From: an uncultured Paracoccaceae bacterium | GTDB lineage: Bacteria; Pseudomonadota; Alphaproteobacteria; Rhodobacterales; Rhodobacteraceae | Assembly: GCA_937924905.1 (NCBI GenBank) | Contig: CALDUK010000008.1 | Location: 1 to 64,000 of the forward strand | Reading direction: 5' to 3' | DNA: 64,000 bases | Shown here: positions 47,415 to 56,893 of the stretch, piece by piece | Position numbering within the stretch: the stretch's first letter is position 1 | Layout: each line of letters begins with the position of its first letter | The notes under the pieces: model-generated | Seen by the model: the letters and a program-made list of their open reading frames with translations, nothing else | What the model was told of the DNA's origin: nothing | Database searches by the model: none | Program-made: the position numbers and the translations under genes

Positions 47415-49387
47415 TTCCGCTTCTTTTTCTTGCGCTTCGGCGTCGGACCTTTGGTTTTTGGTGGCTCGGCTTTTTCGGCCACGATTTCGGCGGTTTCGCT
47501 GGCCAAATCCCCGGTTTCGGGCGTCTTGTCTTTGTTGGCTGACACCGGCGCAGGTGTGTTCTTGCCCCGGATATTGCCCAGAAGATCGGGTTTATAACCG
47601 TGACGCCACATGATGAAATACTGCTGCGAGAACGTGATCACGTTGTTGGCGATCCAATAGACGACCAGCCCGCTGGCAAAGCCGCCCAGCATGAACATAA
47701 AGACCCACGGCATCCAGGCGAAGATCATGCGCTGGGTTTCGTCTGTTGGGGCCGGGTTCAGCTTTTGCTGAAGCCACATCGAGATACCAAGCAACAGAGG
47801 CAGGATGCCAATAAAGATCAGCGCCATGATGCTTTCTGGTTGCGGGGCGGCCCAGGGCAAAAGCCCGTAAAAGTTAAAGATCGATGTCGGGTCCGGGGCG
47901 GACAAATCCTGAAACGGGCCGAACCAGGCAGCGTGGCGCAGTTCGATCGTGACAAAGATCACCTTATACAGCGAAAAGAAGATCGGGATCTGCATCAGGA
48001 TCGGCAGACACCCGGCCGCCGGATTGACCTTTTCCTTTTTATAAAGCCCCATCATTTCCTGTTGCAGCTTTTGGCGGTCGTCGCCTGATCGTTCCTTGAT
48101 TTTTTCCATCTCGGGCTGCAGTTCTTTCATCTTCGCCATCGAGACATAGGATTTCCGCGCCAACGGGAAGAGAATTGCCTTGATCAAAAGGGTCAGCGCA
48201 ATAATCGCCCAGCCCATATTGCCGATGGCGGCATTAAATTCATGCAATGCGAAAAAGATCGGCTTGGTCAGGAAATAGAACCAACCCCAGTCGATGGAAT
48301 CGATGAAGCCTTCGATCACCTCTTCGCCGCCGAAGCCCATGAAATACGAGATTGACGGGCCAAAGCCTTCGATCCTGCGCCCTGCTTCATAGTCGCGGAT
48401 GGTTTCCCATTCTTTCGCGCCTGCAAAGACCTGTGTGGTGACGTTTTCAACAGCCCCCGGCGCGACGTTCACGGTCGGCATACGGGCGGCGGTGCGATAG
48501 ACATCTTCCTGCTGAAGATACTGAACAACGCTGGTGAAAGGCAGCCCCTGTTGAGGGATCAACGTGGTCATCCAGTAATGGTCGGTGAAGCCCACCCATC
48601 CGCTGGTCTGTGCTTCGTCTACGCTGGCATTGTCGCCCCAGGCGGTGCCATCGGGCAGATCGGGGATGTCGTTATAGTCGATTTCTTCCAACTCGCCGTC
48701 AGTGCGGCGGATGGCACCTTCGTGGATGATGAAAAACCCGGACAGGTCCTGCGGCTCGCCCTGACGGGCGACGATGCCGTAAGGGGCAAGGCTTTGCGCT
48801 TGGGTGCCGGTGTTTTCGACCGATTGTGTCACGGTGAACATGAACCGGTCGTCCACTTCGACCGTGCGGCGGAAGATCAGACCGGCGGGACTGTCCCACC
48901 GCAGCACGACGGGGGCGTCGGGCGTCAGGGTTGTGCCGCTTTCCACGGACCAAAGCGTGTCACTGGCCGGGACATCGCCGGTTTCAAGCGCGCCGCCAGC
49001 AAGCCATCCAAAGACGGCGTAGTAAGGATGTTCGCTGCCCACAGGGGACAAAAGGGTGACTTCGCTGGACCCTGGTTCGGCTTCGACTTGATAGTTAACC
49101 AGTGACAACTGATCGATGCGCCCCCCGGCCATGGAAAGGCTGCCATTCAGGCTGGGCGTTTCAATGGGCACGCGCGCGGCCTGAGGCGTGGCCTCGACAG
49201 TTTCATCCGGGCTGCTTGCGGCGGTGTCGGCGGCAGCAGACGGCACGCTGTCGACCTGGCCTGCGGTTGTTTCCGAGGGCTGGGCATTCGGGTCCGGTGG
49301 CGGCGGCGCAAACAGGACCATCCAAACGATCAGGACCAGAGTGCTGAGCACCATGGCGAGGATGAGATTCTTGTTCTGACTGTCCAT
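47411..49387 (-). CDS. yidC: Membrane protein insertase YidC
   Basis: YidC/OxaI insertase (658 aa). An N-terminal transmembrane helix (about 8-26) is followed by an acidic Ala/Pro-rich linker, the large periplasmic beta domain (about 75-370) and the C-terminal five-helix core with the conserved LARKSYVSMAKMKELQPEMEKIKERSGDD and PAAGCLPILMQIPIFFSLYKVIF. The tail is Lys-rich (KRKKKKRK), consistent with ribosome contact. The operon continues into the MOSC gene and engB by overlaps. Confidence 0.96.
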   Translation of the reverse strand: MDSQNKNLILAMVLSTLVLIVWMVLFAPPPPDPNAQPSETTAGQVDSVPSAAADTAASSPDETVEATPQAARVPIETPSLNGSLSMAGGRIDQLSLVNYQVEAEPGSSEVTLLSPVGSEHPYYAVFGWLAGGALETGDVPASDTLWSVESGTTLTPDAPVVLRWDSPAGLIFRRTVEVDDRFMFTVTQSVENTGTQAQSLAPYGIVARQGEPQDLSGFFIIHEGAIRRTDGELEEIDYNDIPDLPDGTAWGDNASVDEAQTSGWVGFTDHYWMTTLIPQQGLPFTSVVQYLQQEDVYRTAARMPTVNVAPGAVENVTTQVFAGAKEWETIRDYEAGRRIEGFGPSISYFMGFGGEEVIEGFIDSIDWGWFYFLTKPIFFALHEFNAAIGNMGWAIIALTLLIKAILFPLARKSYVSMAKMKELQPEMEKIKERSGDDRQKLQQEMMGLYKKEKVNPAAGCLPILMQIPIFFSLYKVIFVTIELRHAAWFGPFQDLSAPDPTSIFNFYGLLPWAAPQPESIMALIFIGILPLLLGISMWLQQKLNPAPTDETQRMIFAWMPWVFMFMLGGFASGLVVYWIANNVITFSQQYFIMWRHGYKPDLLGNIRGKNTPAPVSANKDKTPETGDLASETAEIVAEKAEPPKTKGPTPKRKKKKRK

Positions 49388-50096
49388 AAACCGCGTGCCC
49401 CGCTTGTCACCGATTGCGTCGGTGGTTCAAACCCCGGATCGCCAAAAAGTGCAAGGGATCACCCTGCCGTTTTTGGGTCGCTTCGGGGTGAAATAGGGCC
49501 TTTTGCCGTCTTGTTAAAGATATCGGACGGCGTTGGAGGACGCGCGTTTCTGCATGTGACATATGAAATGCCGCGTTTGGTGTCGTCTTCGAAACAAGAA
49601 AACGGCCCCATTCGCGCACAGAATCCGGGTTTTACATAGGACGAGACCCGCAGCGGCCATGCAAGTGCATCCGGCGTGCCTTGGGGCAGCCGGTTCAGGG
49701 GTTAGCCAGACTGGTCTCTCGTAACATCGGCGCGCCTGTGACGCGGGCTGTTCAGACCGGGGCGTCCATACGGGACGCGTGACACATGGGTGGTCTGCCT
49801 TGGCCGTCATCGGCCAAAGCGGAGCCCGAAAGTCGGGTACGTACGGGCGGGAAGGTCTTTGAAAAAGGTTAATGTCGGGTGATCTGAGCGTACGGTGCAG
49901 ACGGACGCACCGTGAAAACGCGGCATTTGCGCCTGTTCAATTGCTTATTCGACGTCTCATGCAAAGCTGACCTTTGTTGATACGTGATCCCGGATGGTCT
50001 TAAAGGCCGCAGAATTTCGACCGCGGAACAGACCGATTTCGGCTCGAAGGTGCGGCTGCGGTGTTCGCTTTGGGGGATGCCTTGAGAGGTTCGGCC
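49388..50096. other. Gene-poor 0.7 kb between ttcA and yidC
   Basis: No convincing gene is seen; two short minus-strand frames have irregular composition. Hairpins occur at 49800-49817 (TTGGCCG, loop TCAT, CGGCCAA) and 49892-49913 (ACGGTGC/GCACCGT). The stretch must contain the yidC promoter and a long 5' leader. A non-coding RNA is possible, but no RNase P, SRP, tmRNA or 6S signature was found by eye. Confidence 0.5.
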
Positions 50097-50951
50097 CTAG
50101 CGCTCATCCCGGGTCAGTCCGGCAAAATCAAAAAGCTTGGGATCCAGAAGATGCGAGGGTCTGGCATTCATCAGGGCGCGGAACATGACTTGCCGCCGGC
50201 CGGGGGCATTCTTTTCCCACCCGTCAAGGATGGCTTTCACCTGTTGACGCTGCAAACCGTCCTGACTGCCGCAAAGGTCGCAGGGAATGATCGGATAATT
50301 CATGGCACTGGCAAACCGCGCGCAATCGTCTTCGGCGACATGAGCAAGCGGGCGGTAAAGGAAAAGATCGCCTTCTTCGTTCACCAGTTTGGGCGGCATT
50401 GTTGACAGCCGTCCGCCGTGGAACAGGTTCATAAAGAAGGTTTCCAGAATATCGTCGCGGTGATGGCCAAGAACCACGGCCGAACATCCTTCTTCGCGCG
50501 CGACACGGTAAAGATGGCCCCGACGCAGCCGCGAGCAAAGGGCGCAATAGGTCCGGCCTGCGGGCACTTTATCGGTGACGATGGAATAGGTGTCTTGATA
50601 TTCGATCCGATGCGGCACGCCCATCTTTTTAAGAAAAGCGGGCAGGACGGTGGCGGGAAACCCAGGCTGACCCTGATCAAGATTGCAGGCCAATATGTCC
50701 ACCGGCAGCAGCCCCCGCCATTTCAGCTCGTACAAGGCGGCCAGCAGTGTGTAACTGTCCTTTCCTCCGGACATACAAACCAGCCATCGCGCCGGCGGCG
50801 CGTTCGGGGTGCGCGCATCGCGTTCGATCATGCCATATTGATCGATGGCCTCGCGCACGTTGCGGATGATCCGTTTTCGAAGCTTTTTGAACTCGGTCGT
50901 CGAAGGCGCGCCGTGAAAAAGCGGATGGATATCGTCGTTTTCGTCAAGCAT
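50097..50951 (-). CDS. ttcA: tRNA 2-thiocytidine(32) synthetase TtcA
   Basis: TtcA thiolates C32 of some tRNAs using a 4Fe-4S cluster. The 284-residue protein has the PP-loop S61-G-G-K-D-S66, a first cysteine pair C136/C139 ([10 protein letters not shown]), a second pair C224/C227 (CDLCGSQ), and [16 protein letters not shown]. The ATG at 50951 gives the family N-terminus ([19 protein letters not shown]); the upstream frame is not similar to anything. Confidence 0.94.
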   Translation of the reverse strand: MLDENDDIHPLFHGAPSTTEFKKLRKRIIRNVREAIDQYGMIERDARTPNAPPARWLVCMSGGKDSYTLLAALYELKWRGLLPVDILACNLDQGQPGFPATVLPAFLKKMGVPHRIEYQDTYSIVTDKVPAGRTYCALCSRLRRGHLYRVAREEGCSAVVLGHHRDDILETFFMNLFHGGRLSTMPPKLVNEEGDLFLYRPLAHVAEDDCARFASAMNYPIIPCDLCGSQDGLQRQQVKAILDGWEKNAPGRRQVMFRALMNARPSHLLDPKLFDFAGLTRDER

Positions 50952-51024
50952 GGGCTGGGCATTAGTGAATTCGCGCCCATCCGACAAGCACCTCGTCCGA
51001 TGGGTCGCCGCCCGATCGGGAATT

Positions 51025-51888
51025 TTACGTCTCGCCAATCTTGTCCTGCGTCCGGGTCTCAAAGTCTGACGCATCGTGGCGTTCGTGAAGTTGCAATTCG
51101 GGTTCGCCAAAGGCCCGGTTGACCATGCGACCGCGCTGCACCGCAGGGCGGGCGTCGATCTCAGCGGCCCAGCGTTGGACGTTGGTATAGCTTTCAACGT
51201 CAAGGAACGTTGCGGCATCATAAAGCCGTCCCAACGCAAGTTGTCCATACCAGGACCAAATCGCGATATCGGCTATTGTGTAATCGTTGCCCAGCATGAA
51301 CCGCCCGTCCGCCAGATGCTGGTTCAGCACGTCAAGCTGGCGTTTTGTTTCCATCGCGAACCGATTGATCGGGTATTCCCATTTTTCGGGCGCATAGGCG
51401 TAAAAATGGCCAAAGCCGCCACCAAGATAAGGCGCGCTGCCCATTTGCCAGAAAAGCCAGGACAGCATCTCGGGCCGCGTGTCTTTGGGGCCAAGGAAGG
51501 CATCGAACTTTTCCGCAAGGTGCAGAAGGATGGCACCGGATTCGAATACGCGGATGTCTTTGTCGCCGGATCGGTCGAGCAAGGCCGGGATTTTCGAGTT
51601 TGGATTAACCTTCACAAAGCCCGAACTGAATTGATCGCCTTCGTTGATACGGATGAGCCACGCGTCATATTCGGCGTCGCCGATCCCTGCCGCCAGAAGT
51701 TCTTCCAGTAGAACGGTGACTTTCACACCGTTTGGGGTTGCCAGCGAATAAAGCTGAAATGGGTGTTTCCCGACCGGCAGGTCCTTTTCATGGGTGTGTC
51801 CCGCAATTGGCCGGTTGATGCTTGCGAACTGACCGCCATTTGAGCTGTCCCAGGTCCAGACCTTGGGCGGTGTGTAAGTGTCGGACAT
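51025..51888 (-). CDS. yghU: Glutathione S-transferase, YghU type
   Basis: A 287-residue Nu-class GST with disulfide-bond oxidoreductase activity in E. coli YghU. Landmarks are [65 protein letters not shown] and the C-terminal [26 protein letters not shown] six bases before the ATG at 51888 fixes the start. Confidence 0.92.
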   Translation of the reverse strand: MSDTYTPPKVWTWDSSNGGQFASINRPIAGHTHEKDLPVGKHPFQLYSLATPNGVKVTVLLEELLAAGIGDAEYDAWLIRINEGDQFSSGFVKVNPNSKIPALLDRSGDKDIRVFESGAILLHLAEKFDAFLGPKDTRPEMLSWLFWQMGSAPYLGGGFGHFYAYAPEKWEYPINRFAMETKRQLDVLNQHLADGRFMLGNDYTIADIAIWSWYGQLALGRLYDAATFLDVESYTNVQRWAAEIDARPAVQRGRMVNRAFGEPELQLHERHDASDFETRTQDKIGET

Positions 51889-51985
51889 TGGGTGTCTCCT
51901 GCGATCAGTTGTTTTGGCGAAGATAGGGCATCTGACCGCAGGGGAAAGGTGACTTGGCGCTTGCGATTGTTGGTGAACAGGACGG

Positions 51986-52210
51986 CTATCGATCAGGCAC
52001 ATTATCGACGCCCGAGCCACCCCAGGGATGACAGCGGATGATCCGACGGGCAGCCAGCCAAGCGCCACGCAACCCGCCATGCTTTTCCAGCGCTTCCAGC
52101 GCGTAGGCTGAACAGGTTGGATGATAGCGACAGTTCATGCCAACCCAGGGCGACAGCACCAGACGATAAGCCCGAACCGGGATCGAAAGGGTATAGGCCA
52201 AAGGTGTCAC
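51986..52210 (-). CDS. yidD: Membrane protein insertion efficiency factor YidD
   Basis: YidD (74 aa) assists YidC-dependent insertion. [53 protein letters not shown] is diagnostic, with its three cysteines. The start codon is GTG, overlapping the rnpA stop as GTGA. Confidence 0.95.
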   Translation of the reverse strand: MTPLAYTLSIPVRAYRLVLSPWVGMNCRYHPTCSAYALEALEKHGGLRGAWLAARRIIRCHPWGGSGVDNVPDR

Positions 52211-52554
52211 GCGTGGATCCTGTGCACCGCGTCAATCAGATCGGCTTTCAGCGTTTCAAAGTTGCGTTGCGCGGTTTCATCCCGGCGGCCAATCAGGACA
52301 TAGTCGCAGGTGTCATGCCCATGATCCGGCAAGACAAGGCGCGCGACTTCGCGCAACCGGCGTTTCGCGCGATTGCGGGCGACGGCGTTGCCGACCTTTT
52401 TTGAACAGGTGAACCCAATTCGGATGCCCGCAGGTTCGTCCAGACCGCGGCGGCGCATTTGCAGCGTGAATCCGGGCGTTGAGACGCGTTTGCCGCGCGC
52501 CGCGCTTAGAAAGTCGGCGCGTTTGGTAAGGGTGATGAGACCGGGCAGTTTCAT
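52207..52554 (-). CDS. rnpA: Ribonuclease P protein component
   Basis: The RNase P protein (115 aa) assists 5' maturation of tRNAs. [22 protein letters not shown] and the RNR motif ([20 protein letters not shown]) are clear. It lies about 70 bases after rpmH, in the standard order. Confidence 0.95.
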   Translation of the reverse strand: MKLPGLITLTKRADFLSAARGKRVSTPGFTLQMRRRGLDEPAGIRIGFTCSKKVGNAVARNRAKRRLREVARLVLPDHGHDTCDYVLIGRRDETAQRNFETLKADLIDAVHRIHA

Positions 52555-52622
52555 TTGGCTAGAAATGGCAAAACCGCCGACGGTTGCCCGTGGCGGTTCC
52601 CAAACACGCGACGAAGTCGCGG

Positions 52623-52760
52623 CTACGCGCTAAGTTTCTTGCGGCCACGCACACGGCGGGCGTTTAGAATCTTGCGACCGGCTTTGGTCGCCATGCGCGC
52701 GCGGAACCCGTGCCGCCGCTTGCGGACCAGGTTCGAGGGCTGGAATGTGCGCTTCGACAT
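52623..52760 (-). CDS. rpmH: 50S ribosomal protein L34
   Basis: L34 (45 aa): [45 protein letters not shown] covers the whole family consensus. Only the ATG at 52760 gives the correct length. A GAGAG site precedes it. Confidence 0.97.
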   Translation of the reverse strand: MSKRTFQPSNLVRKRRHGFRARMATKAGRKILNARRVRGRKKLSA

Positions 52761-52816
52761 CGCATCTCTCCGTTCAGCTGGCCCGGATTCGGGCGCTTTT
52801 GTGTTCCGAAGCCCGG

Positions 52817-52845
52817 TCTGTATGAGCATCCCCCAGCCAAGTCAA
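52817..52845 (-). promoter_or_regulatory. Probable sigma-70 promoter of rpmH
   Basis: On the minus strand, TTGACT (52845-52840), a 17-base spacer and TACAGA (52822-52817) form a good housekeeping promoter about 60 bases before the rpmH ATG. Confidence 0.6.
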
Positions 52846-53038
52846 CGGTATGGCCCCCGAAGTTTGCAACATTTTGGATCATTCGGGCTTTTGAATGTTT
52901 CAGAACCGAAAGATTCCCGGTTTTTGCCCCAAGTTCGTTCACTGCCCTTCACTCGCGCGTGATTGGCCTGCCAATTGCCCATTTTTACGGTCATCTACTG
53001 TCTCGAACGATGGACCCCGTACAAAGAAAGTGCTTGAT

Positions 53039-53776
53039 ATGACCTTCATGACAGACACACCGCGCCTTGCCGGTGGTCTCGCAAAGAGACTGCCGCTGAT
53101 CATAATTCTGGCTGTCGCGGCCATCGGCGCTTTCACGCTGCGCGACTACCTTAGTTTTCAGGCTTTGGCCGATAACCGCGAAACCCTGATCGCGTTTCGG
53201 GATGCGAACTATTTGCTGACGGTGCTGGCCTTTATCTGTGCTTATGTCGTCATCGTCGGGTTTTCGCTGCCGGGCGCGTCTATCGCCACGCTGACCGGCG
53301 GCTTTCTTTTCGCAACCTTCCCCGGCGCATTGTTCAACATCACAGGGGCCACCATTGGGGCCACGGCCATCTTTATGGCGGCGCGCATGGGATTTGGCGA
53401 AAAGCTGGGCGCGAAACTGGAATCGTCAGATGGGGCCATCAAGAAGATCAAGGACGGGATTGATGAAAACCAGTGGTCGATGCTGTTTCTGATCCGTCTG
53501 GTGCCTGCGGTTCCGTTCTTTATCGCGAACCTTCTGCCAAGCTTTTTGGAAGTCCCGCTGCACCGCTTTGTCATTTCGACGTTTTTGGGCATTATCCCAG
53601 GCGCGGTCGTGTATACCTCGGTCGGGGCCGGTCTGGGCGAAGTATTCGCGCGCGGTGAAACACCAAACCTTGGAATTATATTCGAGCCGCATATTCTGTT
53701 CCCGATACTTGGGCTTTGCGCATTGGCCGCACTTCCTATTGTGATCAAGGCTATTCGCGGCAAGGAAGGCATCTGA
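53039..53776 (+). CDS. TVP38/TMEM64 (DedA-like) family membrane protein
   Basis: A 245-residue inner-membrane protein with about six hydrophobic helices and the family core FSLPGASIATLTGGFLFATFPGALFNITGATIGATAIFMAARMGFGE, plus RLVPAVPFFIANLLPSFLEVPLHRFVISTFLGIIPGAVVY. The family is implicated in lipid scrambling and membrane homeostasis. It lies three bases before a MerA-like flavoprotein; the two functions are often adjacent or fused in other bacteria. Confidence 0.88.
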   Translation: MTFMTDTPRLAGGLAKRLPLIIILAVAAIGAFTLRDYLSFQALADNRETLIAFRDANYLLTVLAFICAYVVIVGFSLPGASIATLTGGFLFATFPGALFNITGATIGATAIFMAARMGFGEKLGAKLESSDGAIKKIKDGIDENQWSMLFLIRLVPAVPFFIANLLPSFLEVPLHRFVISTFLGIIPGAVVYTSVGAGLGEVFARGETPNLGIIFEPHILFPILGLCALAALPIVIKAIRGKEGI

Positions 53777-53779
53777 TCT

Positions 53780-55201
53780 ATGGAACGTATTAAAACGGAT
53801 GTGCTGGTCATTGGGGCCGGGTCGGGCGGTCTTTCGGTTGCATCGGGTGCTGTCCAGATGGGGGCAAAGGTTGTCCTGCTGGAAGGCCACAAGATGGGCG
53901 GCGATTGCCTGAACTATGGCTGCGTCCCGTCAAAGGCGCTGCTGTCGGCAGCCAAACACGCCCATGCCATGACGACGGGTGCCCCATTCGGGGTGACGCC
54001 GGCCCAGCCCAAGGTTGATTACGCGGCGGCCAAGGATCACGTCCAGAAGGCCATTGCGACGATCGAGCCACATGACAGCCAGGAACGGTTCGAAAGCCTG
54101 GGCGTTCATGTCATCCGCGAATACGGACGCTTTATAAGCGACACAGAAGTGCAAGCCGGTGACACGGTGATCGAAGCGCGGCGGATTGTTGTATCAACCG
54201 GCTCATCGCCCTTTGTCCCACCGATCCCCGGTTTGGATAAGGTCACGCATTTCACCAACGAAAATATCTTTGACCTGCGCGAGCAGCCCGACCACCTTTT
54301 GGTTATTGGCGGTGGTCCCATCGGAATGGAAATGGCGCAGGCCCATGTTCGGCTTGGTTCGAAAGTTACTGTAATCGAAGGCGCCAAGGCGCTGGGCAAG
54401 GACGACCCGGAAGCCGCAGCCCTTGTGCTGGAAAAGATGCGCGCCGAAGGGATCGAAATTGTCGAAGACGCGCTGGCCGAAAAAATCAGCAAACGCGGCA
54501 AGGTGATCACGGTCGAAACCTCGAACGGCACATACAAAGGGTCACATCTGTTGATGGCGGTAGGCCGCAAGGTGAATATCGACAAACTTGATCTTGATGT
54601 TGGCGGGGTCGGCTTTGACCGGGGCGGCATCAAGGTTGACGCGTCGCTTCGCTCGACCTCGAACAAACGGGTTTATGCGATTGGCGATGTCGCAGGTGGT
54701 CTGCAATTCACCCATGTTGCTGGGTATCATGCGGGCGTGATCATCCGGTCGATGCTTTTTGGTTTGCCGTCCAAGGCAAGAACCGATCACATCCCTTGGG
54801 TGACCTATACCGACCCCGAACTGGCGCAAATCGGGCCGACCGAGGCCGAAGCGATCAAGATGCACGGTGCGGGTGCGATCAAAACCGTGCGTTTTGAGTA
54901 TTCGGGCAACGACCGCGCAATTGCGACGGGCAAAACCGACGGTTTCATCAAGGTGATGGTCTTTAACAAACGCCCGATTGGCGTCACGATTGTCGGCGAA
55001 AATGCAGGCGATCTGATCAACACTTGGGCTTTGGCTATCGCAAATAAAATGAAAATGGGGGCGGTCGCCGCAATGGTTGCACCTTACCCGACCTTGGGCG
55101 AGATCAACAAACGCGCCGCCGGGGCTTATTTCACCCCAACGCTTTTTGAGAACCCGACCGTAAAGAAAGTCGTCGGCTTCGTGCAACGCTATTTGCCTTG
55201 A
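53780..55201 (+). CDS. MerA-like pyridine nucleotide-disulfide oxidoreductase
   Basis: A 473-residue class I flavoprotein disulfide reductase. It has an FAD dinucleotide fold (VLVIGAGSGGLSVASGA), the redox pair C43/C48 (GGDCLNYGCVPSK), an NAD(P) fold (LLVIGGGPIGMEMAQAH) and YAIGDVAGG. At the C-terminus the His before PTLxE in lipoamide dehydrogenases is Tyr (APYPTLGE), as in the mercuric reductase branch. It lacks the C-terminal CC pair and the N-terminal HMA domain of true MerA, so mercury reduction is not supported. Confidence 0.88.
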   Translation: MERIKTDVLVIGAGSGGLSVASGAVQMGAKVVLLEGHKMGGDCLNYGCVPSKALLSAAKHAHAMTTGAPFGVTPAQPKVDYAAAKDHVQKAIATIEPHDSQERFESLGVHVIREYGRFISDTEVQAGDTVIEARRIVVSTGSSPFVPPIPGLDKVTHFTNENIFDLREQPDHLLVIGGGPIGMEMAQAHVRLGSKVTVIEGAKALGKDDPEAAALVLEKMRAEGIEIVEDALAEKISKRGKVITVETSNGTYKGSHLLMAVGRKVNIDKLDLDVGGVGFDRGGIKVDASLRSTSNKRVYAIGDVAGGLQFTHVAGYHAGVIIRSMLFGLPSKARTDHIPWVTYTDPELAQIGPTEAEAIKMHGAGAIKTVRFEYSGNDRAIATGKTDGFIKVMVFNKRPIGVTIVGENAGDLINTWALAIANKMKMGAVAAMVAPYPTLGEINKRAAGAYFTPTLFENPTVKKVVGFVQRYLP

Positions 55202-55206
55202 CGCCT

Positions 55207-56610
55207 ATGTTTATTAACACGCTTTCCGGTCGCTTTCTTGTCCTTACGATTTTGTTCGTGATGCTGGCCGAAGTGTTTATTTTTGTCCCGTCCATCGCGC
55301 GGTTTCGGCAAGACTATATGCTTAACCATCTTGAGCGTGCGCAGATCGCATCGCTGGCCTTGCTGGCGGACGAAATGATCGAGCTGGAATTGGAACAGGA
55401 ACTGCTGACCAACGCCGGTGTGTACAATGTCGTTCTGCGCCGTGACGAGATCCGGCAGTTGGCGCTGGCGTCAAGCATGCCGCGTCCGGTCTCGCAGACC
55501 TTTGACATTCGCGACCCGTCGGCCGGCTCGTTGATCATGGATGCCATTAGGCGTTTGGCGAACCCGGAACCCGAAGTGATCCGGGTGATCGGAACGCCTT
55601 TGCGGGATGCAGGTCTTTTGATCGAAGTGACAATGCCGACCGAACCGATGCGCGCCGCGATGCTGGACTATGGCTTGCGTGTTTTGATCCTGTCGGCGGT
55701 CATCTCGATCTTCACAGCAACGCTTTTGTTCTTTGCCGTGCGGTATTTCCTGGTCAAACCGATCTCGGGCGTGGTGTCCGCCATGAAAACCTATGCCGCC
55801 GCCCCCGAGGATGCGCGCCGTATCATCGTGCCAAAATCCAGCGTGCGCGAACTGGCCGAGGCTGAACTGGCCCTGAAGTCGATGCAGACCGATTTGACAT
55901 CCGTTTTGCGTCAAAGCGAACGGCTTGCGTCGCTGGGCAGCGCAGTGGCCAAGATCAGCCATGACTTGCGCAACATCCTGACAACGGCCCAGCTGTTTGC
56001 AGATCGTATTGAAAGCAGCCAGGACCCCGCCGTGGCGCGTATGGCGCCCAAACTGATGAATTCGATCAGCCGTGCGGTGAACCTGTGCGAAAGCACGCTG
56101 GCCTTCGGCAAAGCGGAAGAGCCCCCGCCCGCCTTAACCGTGACCCCGCTGTCTTCGATTGCGCAAGACGTGGTCGACAGCGAACAACTGGCGGCCGACG
56201 GTGCACCGATTACCATTTCGCAATCCGTGACCGCAAACCTGACGGTGCGGGCGGACCCCGAACAATTGTACCGCGTGTTGTCGAACCTTGTGCGGAATGC
56301 GCGCCAGGCCATTATCAGCACGGGCGAAGAAGGAACGATTTCCATTGATGCGGGTGAAAGCACACGCGCCTGGTGGATCACCGTGACAGACAGCGGCCCT
56401 GGCTTGCCGCCACGGGCCCAGGAACATCTTTTTACCCCGTTTCAGGGCACCGTCAGCAAGGGCGGTTCCGGCTTGGGCCTGGCCATTGCGGCTGAACTGG
56501 TGCGTGGCCATGGCGGCGCGCTGTCGCTGAAAAGCACAGGGCCAGAAGGAACCGTATTCGAGATCAACCTGCCCAAGGCAGTCATCGGTCAGGGACAAGC
56601 TGCGGAATAG
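55207..56610 (+). CDS. Sensor histidine kinase
   Basis: A 467-residue two-helix membrane kinase: transmembrane helices at about 8-28 and 160-185, a periplasmic sensor of about 130 residues, a HAMP-like linker, the phosphorylation site H252 in KISHDLRN, N-box NLVRNARQA, G1 DSGPGLP and G2 GGSGLGLAIA. No response regulator is adjacent. The ATG at 55207 is preferred; a TTG at 55198 overlaps the stop of the preceding gene. It probably shares an operon with the flavoprotein. Confidence 0.9.
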   Translation: MFINTLSGRFLVLTILFVMLAEVFIFVPSIARFRQDYMLNHLERAQIASLALLADEMIELELEQELLTNAGVYNVVLRRDEIRQLALASSMPRPVSQTFDIRDPSAGSLIMDAIRRLANPEPEVIRVIGTPLRDAGLLIEVTMPTEPMRAAMLDYGLRVLILSAVISIFTATLLFFAVRYFLVKPISGVVSAMKTYAAAPEDARRIIVPKSSVRELAEAELALKSMQTDLTSVLRQSERLASLGSAVAKISHDLRNILTTAQLFADRIESSQDPAVARMAPKLMNSISRAVNLCESTLAFGKAEEPPPALTVTPLSSIAQDVVDSEQLAADGAPITISQSVTANLTVRADPEQLYRVLSNLVRNARQAIISTGEEGTISIDAGESTRAWWITVTDSGPGLPPRAQEHLFTPFQGTVSKGGSGLGLAIAAELVRGHGGALSLKSTGPEGTVFEINLPKAVIGQGQAAE

Positions 56611-56675
56611 ACCGGGCCAGTCTGAAAAACGACCTTGCAATGCCAGCGGCGGGAAGCTATCCCGCCCATGCTCGC

Positions 56676-56752
56676 GCGCTGGTAGCTCAGTTGGATAGAG
56701 TACTTGACTACGAATCAAGGGGTCGGGGGTTCGAATCCTCCCCAGCGCGCCA
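56676..56752 (+). tRNA. tRNA-Arg(ACG), CCA encoded
   Basis: Cloverleaf by eye: acceptor GCGCTGG/CCAGCGC, D-arm GCTC/GAGT, anticodon stem CTTGA/TCAAG with loop CTACGAA (anticodon ACG, read as ICG), T-arm GGGGG/CCTCC with TTCGAAT, and genomic CCA at 56750-56752. Confidence 0.96.
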
Positions 56753-56893
56753 TTTTAGTTTTACAATCGGTTCTGTTTCGGACTGCCGCCCCAGGCCGAC
56801 AGGGATCACACCCATTGGAGTTGATCTGAACCGAATGTGGAATTGGGCTGTGCATTCACACGAAAGCGCGTGGCAGGGATCGCCCACCTGTGG

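Noticed and set aside
49407..49810. Two short minus-strand frames upstream of yidC
   Set aside because: Composition is rich in Arg, Cys and Pro with no regular secondary-structure pattern, and they overlap each other. The stretch is better called non-coding.
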